A DNA stretch of 64,000 nt from Brachionus rotundiformis (taxonomy: Eukaryota > Rotifera > Eurotatoria > Ploima > Brachionidae): positions 1,845,430-1,909,429 of the forward strand of contig JAESIW010000118.1 of NCBI GenBank assembly GCA_016802295.1. Reading direction: 5' to 3'. Each line of letters opens with the position of its first letter. Position 1 is the stretch's first letter. A model generated the notes under the pieces. It was not told where the DNA came from and searched no databases. It saw only the letters and a program-made list of their open reading frames with translations. Positions 10,278 to 20,846 of this stretch are shown here, piece after piece. Position numbers and translations under genes: made by a program.

Positions 10278-12347
10278 TCTGGACAGTAGAATGCGCATCT
10301 TTCATGAACATAATTAAAGTGTACCAAAGATTTATTTTTTAATTTAATTTTACAATTGTTTTTAATGTTGAAATAATTTTTTATAATAAAAAATTTTACA
10401 TATATTTTTTTGCTCTCTCATTTTTTAAATGGCCCTCATAAGAACTTTAGAATTAGAGATGAATGCAAAGAGTATTAAAAAAAATTTGGAACAAAGTCTT
10501 GGAATAATTTTGTCCAAATGATACAACAATTATATGAAATCAGAATTCTCGAGAATAACAAAGATAATAGGAAAATCGAAAAACTATCATTATGTGATCA
10601 CATTATTGGATGCTCGTTTGGACTTAAGCTCATCGACTTCAAAAGCATTGGTATGAAGATTCCTATTTTTAATACAAGATTAAGTAGTGAACAAAGAATA
10701 ACTTATTCTTTGATTTATTGAATAAATCAAGACTTTTTTTTCATATAAATTGATTAAATAATTAATAAATATTTCTTAAATTTCTATTTATCATGTTTAT
10801 TTTTATTGAATAAATTACAATTATTTTTAGGCTCATATTTTCAAAGCTTATTTATGCATCTAATTTTTTTTAATATCAAAAAATAATTCAATTTAATATC
10901 TAATTGACAAATATAAAAATCTATAATTAGCTCATTACTGATTAAGAAAATCAAAACTACTACAGAATACTTTTTTTGACAATTATAAGAGATTAAGTGC
11001 GAAATCAAAAGAAATTACCAGAGGCTCTTTTAAATTCAATTTTGAGTCAAGTTGATGTGATGGAAGAAATTGAGGCTCAAGAAGCATAAATGGAAATTCA
11101 AAATGAAGTTGAAGTTGAAAACAATTCTAATGAAAATTCAGCTCGGTCTGAGATTCCAAAAAAGAAAAGAGGAAGATCCACTGGATCAAAAGATAAGCCG
11201 AAATCAATTCAAGATCAACCTCAAAACAAAAGAACAAAAAATATTAATTTTTTTTACTTTTTCTAAAGTTTTCTTCATTTTTGCATTTTTTCTAATTTTT
11301 CTAAATAAAATATCTAAAAAATTCTACTTCCTTTTTTTTTAAATAGATACAGCAAGGAAAAATTTTTATATACAATTAAAAAATTTAGATATTTAGATAA
11401 AATAATAAGATACTAAAAAAAAAAATTTATTTGCTATTTTTAGATAGCTTATTATTTAGATACAATGAAAAAATAACAGTCTTATTTTTAATGTTCAATT
11501 AGTACTGGCTTTTATTAAATCTGTTATTGAAAAATATTTAGAGTCATTTTAAAGCAAATTTTATTAAGTACATTTACATTAATAATATTTAATAATTTGT
11601 GGCTTATTAATCGTATTTTAAATAATTTAATACCCTATTATCTAATAATAAGTGCTTTATTTGTCATTTAAATTCCTAAAAAAATGTCAACAAAACCATC
11701 TAAGTTCTTATATTTAATATTTATATCTATTTGCTATTTCGTATTAATTAATCAAATGATAAGATAAATTTCGAAAATATAAAAAATTTGATAAAATTAA
11801 AAACAGTTTAAATGTCATTGTTTAAAACTCAAATGCCATTTATATTCATTCACCTTCATTTAATTAACTTCATATTGTTATTTCAAACATAATTAATTTC
11901 CTTTATCATAGTATGTTTTTTTTGTTTAAAAAAAAAATCCTTCATAAACAAAAACAAATTATTAAGATTAAAAAGCAAAAAATAAAGATTATTAATTTCA
12001 TATAATTTCTGTATTATTAATTTTATACTAAAAAATTAACAATTTCCGCACTTAAAAAAATCAATATGAACCAAAGCCTTGAGAAACCAACTTTTTTTTT
12101 TCAATGGCAAATACTTAATCTACTAATAATTTGAACAAATTCAATGATCATTACGTTTAATTAAATTTCTAGTCAAATTAATCGAATTATTTTATTAATT
12201 TTCAAATAAATAAATAAACCAAAATTATAAAACTTTTAAATAATAACAAAAAACTCGCTCTATTCTGTTTTATTTGATAAAAATAAAATATTTTAAAAAT
12301 TTTTATTAAAATAAATTTTTAGTGAGATAACTAAATTTTGATGTTAA
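10278..12347. other. AT-rich intergenic region with a gag/pol-like coding fossil
   Basis: Nothing but AT-rich DNA is recognisable apart from the coding fossil at 10998-11257. A short frame at 10518-10721 has no recognisable motif and biased AT composition; I do not call it. Confidence 0.55.
10998..11257 (+). pseudogene. Coding fossil with KKKRGRSTGSKDKPK AT-hook-like motif
   Basis: One frame reads KLPEALLNSILSQVDVMEEI, then AQEA and a stop, then MEIQNEVEVENNSNENSARS and KKKRGRSTGSKDKPKSIQDQ. The K-R-G-R-x-x-G-S-K-x-K-P-K string resembles the basic linker 'KKRGRPKGSKNKPK' common in retroelement polyproteins, notably Ty1/copia elements. The flanking acidic Asn-rich text fits that region too. 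The internal stop and lack of flanking domains mark it as a remnant. The copia origin is inferred from this motif alone. Confidence 0.45.
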
Positions 12348-14986
12348 TTAGAGCACTTGGCAAGTAATGCTCTTCAAAATACCAGTCTTTTTGACTCGTT
12401 GTTTTTTCGAGCCCCGAACTATTTTATTGACGTCAATAACTTGGTTATTGGTAAACTTGTCCAAGAATGCGGTTCCATTTGAGCCTGCCGATAAAGAAGT
12501 TTCATCAGTACTATTTGTCATTTCCCTAATAGGCTTGAATCTACTGCGTATGTTATTAGACGAAGAAGTCACAAATGACAAAGATTTGTCCGAATCGGAT
12601 AGATGCATTTGGTTCAAGGTATCTTTTTTAGTAATTAGTCAATTATTCGACTAGTTTTAAGTGACCAAAATTTACTTGGAACTTGATCGGTTTCTATAGT
12701 GGCATTTAGCTGTTCTTTTTGCTTTATCTCCTCATATATCTCCATAAATGGACACTTGATTGATTTTCCGTCCTGGTCCAATTTGGACTGGACAAAGTAT
12801 GTCTTCATCTCACCTTTTCCTTTTATTTCTATTTTGCCTCTTTCGACTATTCGATACGGTTTGTTGGTTAGCAAAATTTTGGTAGATTGACTAACGTGGA
12901 TTTTCATTGCTTCACTGCTAGACTCCATTCTGGATGCAGTATTTACCGTGTCACCGAACAGACAATACCTTGGCCTTGATATGAATATAGTTTAGTTAAA
13001 ATAATAGAGTAAATGATATATAATTTTTCTCCTACATTTTTATTCCAACAACACCAGCTACAACCGGTCCTGAGTGACATCCAACTCTGATTTTCAATGG
13101 CTGGCCAGTAGCTGGATTGACCAAAGCCGAAATTGCCTCAAGCATGTCGAAACCCATTTCCATGATTTCCTCAGCGTGATTAGTTGTCTTTTCTGGTAGA
13201 CCACTGACCACCATGTACGCGTCTCCAATCGTTTCTACTTTGTACACATTGTGGGTTTCTAACTTGGAATCGAACTTTGTATACATGCTATTCAGCATTG
13301 ACACTACTTCCATTGGAGACAATTGACTACAAGTTTGGGTAAAACCAACTACATCACTGAACAGTATGGTACAACTGGGCACTATTTCGCACAAATTCAT
13401 CAACGCTTCGCCACTACGAAGCCTATCAGCAACTTTTTTTGGAATCATTTGGTACAATAACTGATCTGTTCGCTTCATTTCAGTATCCAATTTTTTCATA
13501 CTCTCTTCCAAAGCTTTGCTTTTTTGTTTCTCTTGATCCAAGGCGAGTTTCAACTCGGCCGATTGCTGCGTTCCCACAAGAACCAAGTCTCTGCTTGAAT
13601 CATGCATACTCAAATCATTTATGTAAAAGCCAGTATGGAACATAATATCCAAATTTTCCAATCTACATGAAACAAAAACAATCACTCTTTTGTCAAACCT
13701 GGGACAATCATACTTACACTGGTGTAGCTAAAAATATGATAGACTCCCACTCTTTTATAAACATCATTTGTCCCTTAAGTTTTAAACAATCTTCATTCGA
13801 GCTCTCTGACGAAAGTGTTGAAAGCATATCTTTTAATTATTTAATAATTTGTTATTTGACAAAAAAAATAAATCAATAATTTTACTAGACAATTCTGTCT
13901 GATTTGGCGAAGAGCATCTCTTAATTGGTTCAATTGTGGTCAATTCAAACACATTATTTGTATGACTTATAATCTTTTTTTTTTTAAATATTTTAAATAA
14001 AAATTTTAAATTATTAATTAAAATAAATTTTATTTTTACACTATCCCAATTAAAATTGACCAAAGGTCGAACCAAATTGAATAAGTCCTTGATTGATTCG
14101 CCCTCGGCATGCTTAATAGCTTGTCTGAGACCATTTCCAACCGAGACCACTGTCAAGTTGTGGTTAAAAACCACATGAAAAGGAAATAGCTCGAAAAATA
14201 TCTCGCTATTCATTGGCAAAGTAAAATAGGGCCCCTTGGCCACATTCAAAGTATTAATTGAAGCTGACGAGTTGACAATATCGTACTGGTCATTTTTGAA
14301 GAAAAGCTGAAAAATTGCATGAGACAAATCGGATGTTTGATTTTCGGACAATATTTCTATCTGAATATCCAAATTGTAGAATACTTTGGCAACTTGTTTG
14401 AGCTGGCCTTTGACATAGTAAAGAAATCCTTTGCGGGTGCTCCTGTAGTGCAAAATTAGACCACTTGATGACTCTTTTTCAACAAAAAAACTTGGTGGCT
14501 TGAGTTTTGGATAGCTAAACTTCATGTACTCATGCAGATTGTCCAAGCCATTGAGAAAATCGCGCATGTGTCGACCAAGAACCCGGAGTATCTTGTCATA
14601 GCCATACTGACTTACAAAATTCACAAATTCTACTCCCAATTGTTCCATTATCTGGTTTTGATCTTCCCCTATTAAACATAAAATGTCACAATGACTTAAT
14701 TTTATTAAATTAATTTAATAATAACTTAAGATGATTTATTAAAATAAGAAAAAAAACAAAAAGAACTTTAAAAATATTGATTAAAAAAGATGCTTTGAAC
14801 ACAGAACTTACCAACAATGTCAGATAAGGCGCGAATCGATCTCAAAAAATAGGTTTCACTATATTGCTGATGAGTGCTGAAAGCATGGTTGTCAATTTTG
14901 GCTTTTTTGCGCACTTTTTCCCATGTAGAGTCGCCGTAGCGACTTTTTATAAACTCAGCCACAGATTCTATCAATAAACCATACAT
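12348..14986 (-). CDS. Gyc88E: Atypical soluble guanylate cyclase, Gyc88E / gcy-31 type (H-NOX, HNOBA, cyclase)
   Basis: Seven exons join in frame (14986-14812, 14668-14040, 13973-13886, 13829-13718, 13662-13036, 12974-12676, 12622-12348) to 734 residues. The start MYGLLIESVAEFIKSRYG opens an H-NOX heme domain with the proximal-His segment LDNLHEYMKFSYP and the heme-propionate motif Y-x-S-x-R (YRSTR). Next come the HNOBA region (FELFPFHVVFNHNLTVVSVG, LKLKGQMMFIKEW) and a coiled coil. The class III cyclase domain has both metal aspartates (ILFSDVVGFT, TKFDSKL), the guanine-selecting Glu (YKVETIGDAYMVVSG) and PRYCLFGDTVNTASRMES. Synthesis of cGMP from GTP, gated by O2 or NO at heme, is expected. 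Keeping a full active site on one chain suits the homodimeric atypical beta class rather than canonical alpha/beta partners. The 66-nt intron 14039-13974 has no stop and is a multiple of three. Confidence 0.9.
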
Positions 14987-16202
14987 GTTTGTCTCCTAGT
15001 GGACTAATTTCTTACCTTTTTTTAATTCTAAAATAATAAAAAATGAGTCTATTTTATTTGCTAAAATAAGTATATTTAAAATGGATTAAATAATGCGGAT
15101 ATTAAACCCAATTAAGGCCCAAGAAAATACCACGTAATTACAGGAAGTTATGATTTTTTTTGGCAAAATGAAAAAGAAAATTCTTTTAGACGAATCCTTG
15201 TTTGTGAATAATCTAATTATCTATTTAGTATAAGTTTCATGCCGGGAAACCGTATCAGACTTAATGTATCCGAAAATCAATAAAAAACACCATTTAAATT
15301 TGGTAATAAATGTAGTGTTGATTGAAGCGGAAAGAAATAGATTTAGATATAAAGGCAATAATATTAGTAGCTCTAATGAACGACACTGAGCCTTATGAGG
15401 CAAATAATTAGATAAATTCATTAGATTATTTAATCAAAGACACTTTAATAATTAATTGATTTTTGTTCTGCTTATCAAGTTCCACATAGAGATATTAAAT
15501 TCTAAATTTATTCTGAAAAATTATACATTTTGACATTTATTATTGAATTTTTCTTTATTTTTAATAATGAAATAAAATAAAAAAATATCTGAACACTTAA
15601 GCTTTATTAGATAAAATAGATAAATTAATCATAAACCACTTGCGTTATTCCTTTGCCGAAAAATAAATAAAAAAACAGGACAATAATTTATTTAATAAAA
15701 AAAATTATAAATATTGGTACATTTTTATATATTTTGGTAATAATGTTTCTCAATATTACAGCTGATAGAAATAAATTTGCGAATTAGCTAAAAACAAGAA
15801 AAGAAGAAAAAAACTAATCAAATTATACTTGAAAGATTTCAAATCAAAATTTAATTTTAGAATTTTTTTGTGTTAGAGAACCTGGAATCATAATTGGATT
15901 TTATGTTGGAATATTTGATAAAGATCAATATTTTTTCTAATCACATTTTTCAAGACAAAAAAAAAATTAACCAAAAATTTTAAATTCTATTTTCACTCAA
16001 TTTATCAATTAATATGCCCTTATGAACAATTTTAAATAGAGATAAGCATTTAATAGAATTTTTTAAAGCAATTTATAAATTTATTTTTCAATAAATCCGG
16101 ATTTATATATGGAAATAATCGGATTAATAAAGAAAAAATATATAATTTTTTTTAATAATTTATTTTTAAAATTATTCAAATATTTTCATTGCCAATGGCG
16201 CT
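14987..16202. other. Intergenic, AT-rich, no gene seen
   Basis: This stretch lies between the head of the guanylate cyclase and the 3' end of RPL35A. It would contain the cyclase promoter and the RPL35A polyadenylation region. No coding motif is seen; the minus frame at 15221-15421 lacks any family signature. Confidence 0.5.
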
Positions 16203-16669
16203 TTAAATACTTGAGGGATACAACATCTAAAAAAATTGGAAAAATTAGATTGGTGACGGGTGAGAGCGCTGCAGATACTTACAACTCGGACTCTTCTGCC
16301 GATGGCCTTGGAGGGCAAGTTTCGGCGGAACTGGGCTCTAACTGCACCACTGTTACCATGCGGTCTGGTCACCTTGCCCCAAATTACTCTCAAGTGGTTG
16401 GCTTTTTTTTCCTTACGGCCAGCAATGGCAGTCTTGCTGAATAGAAAAAATAGTTTATTAATCCAGATCGGGCTTTGGCAAGATTACTTTTTGGCTCTGT
16501 ACACAAAAGCGCATCGCTTGCCCAAGTAGAAGTGAGCATCTTGTTGATTTTGGACGCCATCGATTTTGAGCAGAGTGGTGTTCTCGTGCTGGATACGGTG
16601 ACTTCTTCTGTATCCGGTGAATACGGCTTTGACGTAAAGACGACTGTTTACTTTACCTTTAGAGCTCAT
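16203..16669 (-). CDS. RPL35A: Large-subunit ribosomal protein eL33 (RPL35A)
   Basis: Three coding exons (16669-16488, 16436-16283, 16226-16203) give 119 residues. The start MSSKGKVNSRLYVKAVFTGY precedes family landmarks ENTTLLKIDGV, FYLGKRCAFVYRAK, LRVIWGKVTRPHGNSGAVRA and NLPSKAIGRRVRV. The last exon is tiny and supplies MLYPSSI, the usual eL33 C-terminus. The product is a 60S subunit protein near the E site. The gene is GC-rich against its flanks, as expected for high expression. A 5' UTR exon probably starts near 17067, so the three snoRNA-like units between 16752 and 17020 would lie in an intron upstream of the start codon. Ribosomal protein genes are common snoRNA hosts. Confidence 0.95.
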
Positions 16670-16751
16670 CCTCAATTAAAGAGAACTATTTATTCTAAAA
16701 ATTTTAATCAAAAATTAAAATATATATTTATTAATAATTAAAAATTTTTTT

Positions 16752-16817
16752 TCAGAAATTTAATTGCCGCTAATGATGTTTCATTACTATCAAACGGTAA
16801 TTCCAATTTTTCATCAT
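16752..16817 (-). ncRNA. C/D-box snoRNA unit A (SNORD65/snR77-like, 18S Um627 guide)
   Basis: On the minus strand the unit starts with a perfect C box ATGATGA (16817-16811) and ends with a perfect D box CTGA (16755-16752), 66 nt core. After the C box comes TTGGAATTACCG, which can pair over 12 nt (one G-U) with 5'-CGGUAAUUCCAG-3', the universally conserved 530-loop stretch of 18S rRNA. If the following TTGA is the D' box, the fifth base upstream is the A facing the U after CGG. That U corresponds to human 18S U627, which SNORD65 is known to methylate; the yeast counterpart is snR77. AAA before the C box and TTT after the D box allow a short terminal stem. Confidence 0.82.
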
Positions 16818-16846
16818 TTAAAAAATAGATAATAAAATTAAAAAAA

Positions 16847-16913
16847 TCAGAAATTTTAATTGCCGCTAATGATGTTTCATTACTATCAAACGGTAATTCC
16901 AATTTTTCATCAT
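16847..16913 (-). ncRNA. C/D-box snoRNA unit B (tandem copy)
   Basis: This second copy has the C box at 16913-16907 and the D box at 16850-16847, a 67-nt core. It is identical to unit A between the boxes except for one extra T before the D box. The D' antisense element to 18S rRNA is unchanged. The offset from unit A is 95 bp. Spacers between units are AT-rich and differ more than the cores, which is what selection on each unit would produce. Confidence 0.8.
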
Positions 16914-16954
16914 TTTAAAAAAAAGATAATAAAATATATATAAAAAAGATAAAA

Positions 16955-17020
16955 TCAGAAATTTAATTGCCGCTATTGATGTTTCATTAGTATCAAACGG
17001 TAATTCCAATTTTTCATCAT
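16955..17020 (-). ncRNA. C/D-box snoRNA unit C (tandem copy, first in transcript)
   Basis: The C box is at 17020-17014 and the D box at 16958-16955, a 66-nt core. It differs from unit A by two substitutions in the middle part, between the D' guide and the D box. Boxes C and D and the 18S-complementary element are intact. It is the copy nearest the presumed transcription start of RPL35A. Confidence 0.8.
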
Positions 17021-17056
17021 GTTAGAACCAGATTTGGTCACCAAGAAATGGTCTGT

Positions 17057-17067
17057 GAGAAAAAAAG
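17057..17067 (-). promoter_or_regulatory. Candidate 5' TOP start of RPL35A transcript
   Basis: The minus strand reads CTTTTTTTCTC, a C followed by an uninterrupted pyrimidine tract, about 390 nt upstream of the RPL35A ATG. Ribosomal protein mRNAs usually begin with such a terminal oligopyrimidine tract. If this is the start site, the three snoRNA units fall within the first intron. A possible donor (GTGACC) follows within 30 nt, and an acceptor (TTGAG) sits directly before GATGAGC at the start codon. This is inference from sequence only. Confidence 0.4.
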
Positions 17068-18137
17068 AACAAAATTGAGAAAAAAGTTCTACCAATCTTA
17101 GCCAAATGTGTGTTTTGTTAAAAAATTTGAAAGCATGCAAATCGGTGTTAAGGTTATTTGAAATTTGCTTTTCTCTATTTCAATACATGCAAGTGTATTA
17201 TCAAAAAATAAATTTATAAAAAAATAATAACCAAACTGCAATGCAGCCGAATAAAGTAGATAATTAAGTTTGTGTGAGTATAAGTTGTGTGCATTGTTTA
17301 AAACAAATCAGTCTTTTTAAAATACTGATTTTAAAAATTAACAAAATTTTATCTACTTTTGCCTTAGACAAACGAATTAAATTAAATAAATATAAATTAA
17401 TATTTTTTTCTTAGTAGATTTTTATGATAGAAAAAAAAATCAATTTTTTTTTAGTTTTTAGTCAAAAATTTAGTAATAATTAAATTTTAATAAAAAAAAA
17501 ATTAAATTAATATATCTTTTATAAATGCTTCTGTTTTAGTATTAAGATAATTGTGACAAAACATGCAAATTATTTGTTTTTCAGACTATTAAATTTATTT
17601 CTGATATTAAAAATGAAATCTTACCAAACTCCAAAAAGCTTCTTATAAAATTTGACTAAAAATTAATCAGCTAATTTTGGAAAAATTAAAAAAGCCAAAC
17701 GAATTAAATAAAATTAACAACAAAATAATATTTTTTCAAATTAATGTTGTTAATTTAATCAAAGTGCTTAAACAAATAGCTGATTAGATTAGATCTTTTT
17801 ATTAAAATATATCGATTTTTGTTCGAAGATGAATTTTAAATATTAAAACTCTCACTTCAAACTATTTAATTGATTTTTGAATAAAAAAAAATCAAAAATT
17901 ATCTCTTTTTTCGCTATAAAATTGATTTTGTATAATTTTAAGTTGCTTTGGTATGAAAATTTACCAAGCTAAATATTAATTCATAAAATATTTCAAAATA
18001 TTCATAAATTATATAATTATTTGCACTAGAAACCAAGTAAAATTTCAAAATACTCTTTGATCGACAAATTAAAAAGTTTAACTGTGATTAGATAATAATA
18101 ATTTTATAATTATTTTTTAAAATTATTAAGAGAATAG
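17068..18137. other. Intergenic region between RPL35A and TMEM65
   Basis: These genes are divergent, so promoters for both should lie here. The DNA is AT-rich with many T and A runs. I see no coding or structured element. Confidence 0.5.
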
Positions 18138-18987
18138 ATGTCTCTTTCTCGGAGCCTCAGGCTGTTGACCATCAGCAAGACCTTGAACAAGCTACCTGTT
18201 AAAATTCCGACTACCGAGTTCTACTCATCCATAATCGACTATTCCCTCAACTCAACACTGAACCACCATTCGAACAGATTTGAGTTCAATGGTATCAAGA
18301 TAGAAACAGCTTTACTGGCAAGGCAGTTTATTAACACGCTTACCATTAACGAAAGAGTTATCATAAAAGAAGAGTTAATTAAGGCCGAGCAAGAGGCTCA
18401 GGCCAATGGTAAAAATGACAAATTAAAAAAATAAATAAATAATTCTTTATTTAAATAAAAAGATCCAAAGACGATCGAATCTCCCTCTTGGAAACAAATA
18501 TCTTTTGTCTGTTTTCAGAATGGCTTGCCATTTATAGGTTTTGGTTTTGTTGATAATTTTGTTATGATAGTGGCTGTAAAGCTAAATAAATAAAAAATAT
18601 GGAATTATTATAAAATTTTATTCTGAAAAGGGTGATATGATTGAGAGCTACATAGGTATGTATTTGCCAATTTCGACTATGGCAGCAGCGGGTCTAGGAA
18701 ACGCATTTTCAGACGTTGCCGGTATTGGTCTAGCCCATCACATTGACACTTTTTGCACACGTCTAATCGGTTTGCCAAAACTAACACCAGAACAAATGAA
18801 TTTGCCAAAAGTAAATTGGTCTATTGTCATAGTAAGTGCTTAAAACAAAAAATAGCTTCATTTTACCATAAAAAAATTTTTCTAGTCAAAGTCTTTTTGC
18901 ATTTTTTTCGGATGCATAATTGGAATGTTTCCTCTATTGTTCAAAAAAGACGATGCCGATGACCAAGAAGATACCAAAGATAAATAA
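18138..18987 (+). CDS. TMEM65: TMEM65 homologue, mitochondrial inner-membrane protein
   Basis: Four exons (18138-18408, 18463-18575, 18631-18831, 18886-18987) give 228 residues, close to vertebrate TMEM65. The N-terminus is basic and hydroxylated, consistent with mitochondrial targeting. A soluble helix region (ARQFINTLTINERVIIKEEL) follows. The membrane core has GLPFIGFGFVDNFVMIVAGD, ISTMAAAGLGNAFSDVAGIG and FGCIIGMFPLLF, three conserved TMEM65 segments with glycine-rich helices. The C-terminus is acidic (KKDDADDQEDTKDK). Vertebrate TMEM65 sits in the inner mitochondrial membrane and is needed for Na+-dependent Ca2+ efflux. The same role is likely here by family. All introns are about 55 nt. 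Confidence 0.9.
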
Positions 18988-20846
18988 TTCAAACAATCTG
19001 CCTTCTTAGCCTAATTTTATATGTTATATTCCAAATTTTTAGCTAATATTATTGTTATTTTTAAGCAACTCGATAATTTAAGTGAAATTTGAATAAATTT
19101 TAAAAAATAATTATCTTTAAATTTTAATTAAGATTAAAATATCGAATCTCCTGCTAAAAAAACACTTAGAGATAATATTGATACTATATCAATAGACAAT
19201 ATTAAAATTTAATATTATTTTATATTTTTTATGGTTTGAATTGAATGAGATTTTATTTAAAATTTATTTTTAAATTTTATTGTACCAAGCTTGAGAAACA
19301 AAATAAGCTTTAATTTCTATTAGAAAAGTTTTAGCCAAGATTTTTCATTTAAGATAAAAAGAGATAAAATTAATATTTATATTGAGTCAAGTTTTTTAAA
19401 AATAATGAATCATATTGATAAATTTCGTACAGTCTAACAATAAAATGATACAGTTTATCGAGGAAATTATTCGATCATTCCAACTTTACCTCGATCGGCT
19501 TCGTCCCAATTAGACCTTATTAAAATGTGTTTTTAATTTGATCTAATTTAGAAAATTTGGTTCACTTTTTTCTTTAAATTGAATCACTATCAAAAATCAT
19601 AAACTAAAATAAAATAGTCAGGCTTTACCAATTTTATGATAAAAATGAAATTATTCAAATTTTTTTTTCTTTCTTTTAAAATGCATCTATTTGTAAATCC
19701 ATTTGTATTTTATTTTATCCTTTATATTTCTCTTTTAAACAACTAAATATCAATTAAGAAAATAATTAAACTTTCTAAATAATAAATATACTTAGGCAAA
19801 TTTTTCTAATTAATTATTATGCTTTCTAAATTTACATGAACAAACTTTATACTTTCGTAAATATGATTAAAATTTAAATTTAAAACAGTTATAGGTGTCG
19901 TAGAAAACAAAGCTTACTAAATTTAATTTTCATACTAAATTTTAATTTTAATTTTAGGCATAATTTTATTCTATTAATTAAATTTTCATTTTGATATAAA
20001 TCCTAAAAAACCGAATTGTTTTGTTTTGTTTATAGAGAGCTAACAACGCTTTACATGTGGCTTGGTAAATTCGTCATATTTCTAGCAGACAACCAAATCA
20101 TTTTGGTAATCAAATAGCTTAATTAGGGTTGGTAAGTTACACTTTTTAAGAAAAAAAACTCAAAGCAGATTGGCAAAACTGGATTTAAGTCGTCTTGATC
20201 TTGGCACGAACCACTTAAGTTTAAGTTTCCTAATTGTTCTCTGGGTGCAAATTAACTCCCAAAAAGACCAATTAAGCTAAATATTGTTTCTCTTTATTTA
20301 ATAGTTTAAAGTTCTGTATGTGGAACTAGGCCGCCTGTGAAAGCAATTATTAATATTAATTTATCTAATCTTTTATATTTCGAAAATTATGTTTTAAAAT
20401 ACTTCAAGCGAATCAAGATTTAACTGAGTAAGAAATATATATTTTCATATATATAAACATATAAATTGCATAGACGCTTTGAATAAATAGTGAATCATTT
20501 TTTATTTTATTCTAAATTTTTATGAGTGTGTGTTTAATTCAAATAATAAAAGATAATGATGATAACATAAAGTGACTAAGGTGCATTGCTAATTCTCAAG
20601 GAAAAAAATTCAAAAGATTAATTAATGATTTGTGATTTTAGTTTTGCATATATTTTATAAAAATAATTCGACAATAAAACCCATCTCTAGCAACCAAATA
20701 TAAATTATTTTCGCTTATTATTTTTATTTTGTTTTCAAATAATTTAAAACAGTTTTTTATTTTTTTTAAGAATTTTTCTTATCTAATTAGCAATGCTCAA
20801 TTATTGCTGAACATCAAGTGGATAAACCAGTTTTCATTTTTACCAA
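18988..20846. other. AT-rich intergenic region, no gene seen
   Basis: About 1.9 kb between TMEM65 and UGCG, which are in tandem. No coding frame with recognisable motifs, no RNA gene and no repeat copy was seen. A slightly less AT-rich patch at 20030-20340 has no frame or hairpin I can interpret. Confidence 0.5.

Noticed and set aside
10518..10721. 67-residue plus-strand open frame
   Set aside because: AT-driven composition, no recognised motif, flanked by noncoding DNA.
13974..14039. Treating 14039-13974 as coding in the guanylate cyclase
   Set aside because: It is AT-only text between two conserved HNOBA segments, with a GTAAAA donor and AAAG acceptor; removal keeps the frame and the family alignment.
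16755..17025. Reading the three ~100-bp repeats as a CRISPR-like array or a protein repeat
   Set aside because: Only three units in an animal genome, no open frame, and the minus strand fits C/D snoRNA boxes with an 18S guide far better.
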